DNA from: Archaeoglobus sp. UBA234
GTDB lineage: Archaea > Halobacteriota > Archaeoglobi > Archaeoglobales > Archaeoglobaceae
DNA length: 64,000 nucleotides
Assembly: GCA_002494625.1 (NCBI GenBank)
Contig: DACH01000002.1
Location: forward strand, 1-64,000
Direction: 5' to 3'
In this document: positions 60,380 to 64,000 of the stretch, piece after piece
Numbering within the stretch: the stretch's first letter is position 1
Layout of the letters: each line of letters begins with the position of its first letter
Position numbers and translations under genes: made by a program
Notes under the pieces: generated by a model
What the model was told of the DNA's origin: nothing
Database searches by the model: none
What the model saw: only the letters and a program-made list of their open reading frames with translations

Positions 60380-61908
60380 AAATAACAGTTTTTGATGGAG
60401 CGAACACAATAGGAGGGAACAAGATATATATTGAAGAGAATGGTAGAGGGGTCTTTTTAGACTTCGGGATGAACTTTGCCAAATATGGTAGATATTTCGC
60501 TGAATTTCTGAGTGAGAGAAGCACAAGAGGGATCCATGACTTAATACATCTAAATCTGATCCCTAAACTCAACATTTACAGAAAAGATCTTATTCCATCG
60601 GATGTCGATGTTTCGCGCTATTTAAAGCCCAATGTGGAAGCTGTTCTTTTAAGTCATGCTCACATGGATCATTGCGGTTATATATCTCTGCTTTCAGAGA
60701 GAATTCCTGTTATCTCTTCTTCCATGTCCATAGCAATTCTGAAGGCGATGAGAGATTCAGGATCATCAGGCATAGCTTCGGAGATCGCATACTATACTGA
60801 AAGGGTGCATGCAGATGATGACAGGATTCTGAAAGCAACCGGATATAAAATCCCCTACAGAGGGAGGGATTTTATCTGCACAGATGCTTTAGCAGACCAG
60901 CTTAGAGATTTTCTCTGCTATAGGCCAGGACAGGAAAGCAGGAACTCTAAATCGCTGGATCCCGGCAACATTTGCTCGATTGATGAATTTGATGCTTTCG
61001 AAGTGGAATGCTGTGAGGTGGATCACTCAATCTATGGGGCGAATGCCTACATTCTTCATGGTGATACGGCTATTGCTTACACTGGAGACATTAGACTGCA
61101 TGGAAGATATGCTGAAAAATCGAGGAAATTCGTTAGAAAAGCAAAAGATGCGTCTATCTTGATAACAGAGGGAACAAGGGCTGGAGAAGTCGATGAAATG
61201 GTATCAGAGGAGGAGGTTTATCATAACTGTCTGAAAGCTGTGGAGGAATCCAACGATTTGGTTATAGCGGACTTCTCCCCCAGAAATTTTGAGAGGCTGG
61301 AAACTTTCATGGAGATAGCTGAGAAGACCTCAAGAGAGCTTGTTGTTACAGCAAAGGATGCCTACATGCTTCATGCGATGGAATGTGTTGATGGTGTTTG
61401 TAGATTGGAAAATGCAAGAATATACAAGGAGCTTAAGGAGAAAAAGGGAAAGTGGGAGCAGTTAGTTGTTGAAGATAATTGGGGAGATAGCTATCTGGAT
61501 CCATTTGAAATCAGAAGGAATCCTGAGAAATACATTCTCTGCTTTTCTTACTATGATATGAAGCATCTCCTCGATATAAAACCTGAAAAGGGAGTCTACG
61601 TCTACTCCTCAACTGAAGCGTTTACTGAAGAACAGGAGTTTGATTTTCAAAGGCTTTACAACTGGTTGGAGGAATTTGGATTTAGAATCTATGGATTTGA
61701 GATTATGCTTGATAAAGGAAGAATGAAGCCAAAATTCATCAAAGGCTATCATGCCTCCGGACATGCATCACCAGATCATCTGAGATGGATGATCGAGCAA
61801 ATTGATGCGGATGTGATTATTCCTGTGCATACGGAGAAGCCGGAGTGGTTTGTTGAGAACTTCAATGGTGTTCTTCTTCCTGAAAATTGTGAAAGTCTTT
61901 CATTTTGA
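60376..61908 (+). CDS. Beta-CASP metallo-beta-lactamase (RNase J-like) nuclease
   Basis: A 510-residue metallo-beta-lactamase-fold hydrolase. Zinc motif LLSHAHMDHCGY lies at residues 92-102, followed by the EVDHSIYGANAYIL and YTGDIRLHGR sites. The beta-CASP insertion contains the ADFSPRNFERLETF motif, and the end has GYHASGHASPDH and IIPVHTEKPEW, which are the RNase J/CPSF-like motifs A-C. It should cleave RNA or DNA endo- or exonucleolytically. There is an ATGA overlap with the rmuC-like gene. Confidence 0.85.
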   Translation: MKITVFDGANTIGGNKIYIEENGRGVFLDFGMNFAKYGRYFAEFLSERSTRGIHDLIHLNLIPKLNIYRKDLIPSDVDVSRYLKPNVEAVLLSHAHMDHCGYISLLSERIPVISSSMSIAILKAMRDSGSSGIASEIAYYTERVHADDDRILKATGYKIPYRGRDFICTDALADQLRDFLCYRPGQESRNSKSLDPGNICSIDEFDAFEVECCEVDHSIYGANAYILHGDTAIAYTGDIRLHGRYAEKSRKFVRKAKDASILITEGTRAGEVDEMVSEEEVYHNCLKAVEESNDLVIADFSPRNFERLETFMEIAEKTSRELVVTAKDAYMLHAMECVDGVCRLENARIYKELKEKKGKWEQLVVEDNWGDSYLDPFEIRRNPEKYILCFSYYDMKHLLDIKPEKGVYVYSSTEAFTEEQEFDFQRLYNWLEEFGFRIYGFEIMLDKGRMKPKFIKGYHASGHASPDHLRWMIEQIDADVIIPVHTEKPEWFVENFNGVLLPENCESLSF

Positions 61909-61921
61909 GGTGATAATTTTT

Positions 61922-62407
61922 ATGAAAACAATCGCAGTAGTTGGTTCTGGAGGGGCTGGACTAAATATTGTTAACACATTCAAAAAAGAGTCTGAATACG
62001 AAAATGTAGATATTTATGTCGTCAATGATGAAAAGCGGGTTGATGATGTTGAATTTTACAAATTTAATCAAATTGATGGGCTTATCAAAGTATTGTCCGA
62101 GTACAATCATGTTATACTTACTGCCGGACTTGGTGGAAGGGGTGGAGATACAATCGTTAAGCTGGCAAACGAGTTGGATAACATTGAAGGTATTGTTGTG
62201 TGTAAGCCTTTCAGGGTTGAGAAATACAGGGTCGAAACGGCTGAAGAACAAATAAAGTTGCTAAGGGGCAATGTGGTGTTGAAAAATTTAGATGAGTTGG
62301 TTGAGAAGATGCCTGATGCAACAATAAAAGATGCATTCATGGCTTTTGATAGGGAAATAGTTGAAGAGATTGCCAAGATCATTCAAAGATTGATCCACTC
62401 CACGTAA
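61922..62407 (+). CDS. Truncated FtsZ/tubulin-like GTPase-domain protein
   Basis: A 161-residue protein related to the N-terminal GTPase domain of FtsZ. The T1 loop VVGSGGAGLNIVNTF (residues 7-20) and the AGLGGRGGD stretch (68-76), equivalent to AGMGGGTGTG, then CKPFRVEKYRVETAEEQIKLL (94-114) and the helix DAFMAFDREIVEEIAKIIQRLI match FtsZ in order. It ends where helix H7 would, so the T7 loop and C-terminal domain are missing. It may bind a nucleotide but should not polymerise normally. Start at the ATG at 61922, 13 bases after the MBL gene, with GAGGTGAT upstream. Confidence 0.78.
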   Translation: MKTIAVVGSGGAGLNIVNTFKKESEYENVDIYVVNDEKRVDDVEFYKFNQIDGLIKVLSEYNHVILTAGLGGRGGDTIVKLANELDNIEGIVVCKPFRVEKYRVETAEEQIKLLRGNVVLKNLDELVEKMPDATIKDAFMAFDREIVEEIAKIIQRLIHST

Positions 62408-63204
62408 AAATAAACCTGTTAACATTTGAATTGTCGGTGGATAGGATGAAAAATACACCCCAAATTATAAATAGAATTATTTAATAAAGGTTTTATTTTT
62501 ACCGACGATGTGAACTTTTCCATCCTAAGGTAGACCACTAGAAGCTTGCTGAGTGGAACAGCAAAGTTTAGCTCTACATCATGTTCTGTGTAAGTAAACG
62601 CTGTCTTATGCTAAAAGCCTCGAAAATGTATTTTTCAGCCTTCAATGGCTTTTCTTTGTCAAGAAAGTACTCATCCATGTATTCGAGAGACCTTGCATAG
62701 TCTTTTTCGTATTTCTTTGGGTTAAAAAATAAACGACTTTTGTTCTATATAGAGTCACTTGATTAAACCTTCGAGGATGGTTTCTGGCTTGTTTATGTAT
62801 GCTTTCAGGATGGGGGAGAGCTTTTTGATTAGTTCTTGCATGGGTTTTGTTTGGGTTTTAATCTTTAATTACCTCTATCTATCCCTAATCAACATTTACT
62901 GAAATTTTGTTTCTCTCGATGATTTCGAGTATTTGTAGCCAATTAGATTGAATGTATGTTTTTACATCATCTACTAACCAGTGGATCCAACTGATGTTAA
63001 GGGCCCTGGACTGCTGGATAAGCTTTCTCCAATGAATTTGCCTAAGGAGCTTTTCCAAGGTTTACACGGTCAAGAGTGATGAGAAGAAGATCATGTCCGA
63101 GATACCTAAGAAGGTGAGTAGGCTTGAGGAAAGGATTGGTTTAAACTTATTTCTCAAATGATGTGGAGTTAAGATTATAAAATGTGTGAATTCTATAGGG
63201 TGAC
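62408..63204. other. Gene-free stretch with decayed ORF fragments
   Basis: No intact gene. On the minus strand, 62574-62738 reads through a fragment with NPKKYEKDYARSLEYMDEYF and 62755-62841 reads MQELIKKLSPILKAYINKPE to a stop. On the plus strand, 62990-63161 gives short pieces (LLDKLSPMNLPKELFQG; SEIPKKVSRLEERIGLNL). These appear to be relics of lost genes. A promoter for the IclR gene lies at the right end. Confidence 0.4.
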
Positions 63205-63981
63205 ATGGGAAAAGAAGAAATTTATGTAGGAAGTGTCATCAAAGCAATTGAAATCCTTTTCCTTTTCACAAAAAAGAGCGAATTAACGTTAACAGAAGTA
63301 ACTAAAATGCTGAATATGGGAAAAAGCTCGGCGTATAAATACCTAAATACCCTTGAATATCTTGGTCTTGTTGAGAGGAACCTGGATAATAAAAAATACA
63401 GGCTTGGAATAAAAATTCTTGAATTGAGTGGAGTGGTTTTGGAAAATCTAGATTTGAGAAGGATCGCAAAACCGTATCTAGAAGAGCTTGCAAAATTGTG
63501 TAACGAAACCGTACACCTTATGGTTGAACGGGATGGAGAAGGCATATATATTGAGAAAATAGATAGTCCAAGAGCCATAAGGATGTATTCTCAGATCGGG
63601 AAAAGATTGCCCCTGCATACAGGTGCTGTAGGGAAAGCATTACTGGCTTTTATGTCTGAAGAAAAAATTAACGAAATACTTAGCAAACCGCTAATCAGAT
63701 TTACGCGAAATACAATCACTGACCCAGAAAAACTAAAAGAAGAATTCAAAAAAATTCGTGAAAGGGGTTATGCGATTGATAATGAGGAAGTAGAAATTGG
63801 TTTGAAATGTGTTGGAGCTCCTATTAGAGATTACACAGGTAAGGTTGTTGCATCAATAAGTATTTCTGGTCCATCTACGAGATTTTCTGATACTAAAATG
63901 AGGGAATACATTGAACTTATAAAAGAATATGCAATGAAGATCTCAACTGCCTTGGGATACATGCCGTCAGAAAAACTGTAA
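63205..63981 (+). CDS. IclR-family transcriptional regulator
   Basis: A 258-residue IclR-type regulator. The winged helix-turn-helix (residues about 8-65: VGSVIKAIEILFLFTKKSEL, LTEVTKMLNMGKSSAYKYLNTLEYLGLV) is followed by the effector domain with KIDSPRAIRMYSQIGKRLPLHTGAVGKALLAF and VGAPIRDYTGKVVASISISGP. It is full length. The regulated genes are probably beyond the right edge. GGGTGAC precedes the ATG. Confidence 0.92.
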   Translation: MGKEEIYVGSVIKAIEILFLFTKKSELTLTEVTKMLNMGKSSAYKYLNTLEYLGLVERNLDNKKYRLGIKILELSGVVLENLDLRRIAKPYLEELAKLCNETVHLMVERDGEGIYIEKIDSPRAIRMYSQIGKRLPLHTGAVGKALLAFMSEEKINEILSKPLIRFTRNTITDPEKLKEEFKKIRERGYAIDNEEVEIGLKCVGAPIRDYTGKVVASISISGPSTRFSDTKMREYIELIKEYAMKISTALGYMPSEKL

Positions 63982-64000
63982 TTACCATATCTATTGCTGA

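Noticed and set aside
57690..63204. tRNA-Ser as an att site for an integrated element
   Set aside because: No second copy of the tRNA 3' end (GTGGGTTCAAGTCCC...) and no integrase gene is present within the window to the right.

Overview
The window is chromosomal DNA of a euryarchaeon, most probably a member of the Archaeoglobales (Archaeoglobus/Ferroglobus/Geoglobus group). The evidence is archaeal ether-lipid genes (GGGP and DGGGP synthases), a tetrahydromethanopterin C1 enzyme (Ftr), a two-subunit-type GMP synthetase, PyrB/PyrI, ribosomal protein S3Ae, intron-containing tRNAs, siroheme/Ahb heme biosynthesis, an Acs plus acetate-type symporter module, and proteins resembling remembered Archaeoglobus fulgidus sequences (GGGPS, Sir2). 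The species assignment is inference. The DNA is AT-rich and gene-dense; many genes lack ATG (GTG/TTG starts) or look leaderless.

Layout. 1-5.1 kb: acyl-CoA synthetase fragment, ftr, an RNA m5C methyltransferase with a ferredoxin-domain protein, the two lipid prenyltransferase steps, and a YjbQ protein. 5.2-10.1 kb: LysR regulator, then a DUF169/TauE-SafE/membrane-protein operon, adenosine-specific kinase and an RHH protein. 10.1-17.8 kb: leuD-DUF1152 (minus), Trm112, pyrG-guaA(B)-argD, ADP-ribosylglycohydrolase, thioredoxin reductase. 17.8-18.6 kb is a very AT-rich gene-free block with a G-string resembling an origin recognition box. 18.6-21.8 kb: HTH_10 regulator and a siroheme reductase/TusA/DsrE-like sulfur cluster. 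21.8-24.5 kb: thiamine-binding protein, ftsZ with a CdrS-like RHH regulator, gamma-carbonic anhydrase-like protein; then a clear pseudogene. 25.1-30 kb: second DUF1152 protein, FAD oxidoreductase, argJ and thiD. 30.3-38.1 kb: an acetate module (acs, DUF4212 plus sodium symporter, two CBS/DUF294 proteins, a DnaQ-like exonuclease). 38.2-44.2 kb: siroheme synthase and fused AhbA-AhbB, an isolated Cas4-like nuclease, tRNA-Pro with intron, rubrerythrin, PadR, pyrBI. 44.3-50.3 kb is an accessory-looking stretch: cupin, membrane protein, methyltransferase, a secreted coiled-coil protein, a frameshifted membrane protein and an antitoxin remnant. 50.3-57.8 kb returns to housekeeping genes: hisS, the HARP RNase P-like protein, a DMT transporter, S3Ae, sirtuin, ThiF-like protein, DUF362 ferredoxin, tRNA-Ser with intron.

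57.9-62.4 kb holds the most novel material: a CARF-wHTH regulator diverging from a small putative nuclease, followed by a tight operon of an RmuC-family nuclease, a beta-CASP metallo-beta-lactamase nuclease and a 161-residue truncated FtsZ-like GTPase. An 11-bp perfect inverted repeat lies in the operon promoter, and its core recurs next to the start of the regulator gene. I propose this as an undescribed, possibly defensive or stress-response nucleic-acid-processing system. The window ends with decayed ORF fragments and an IclR regulator. The other notable point is that S3Ae appears to start at an ACG codon.
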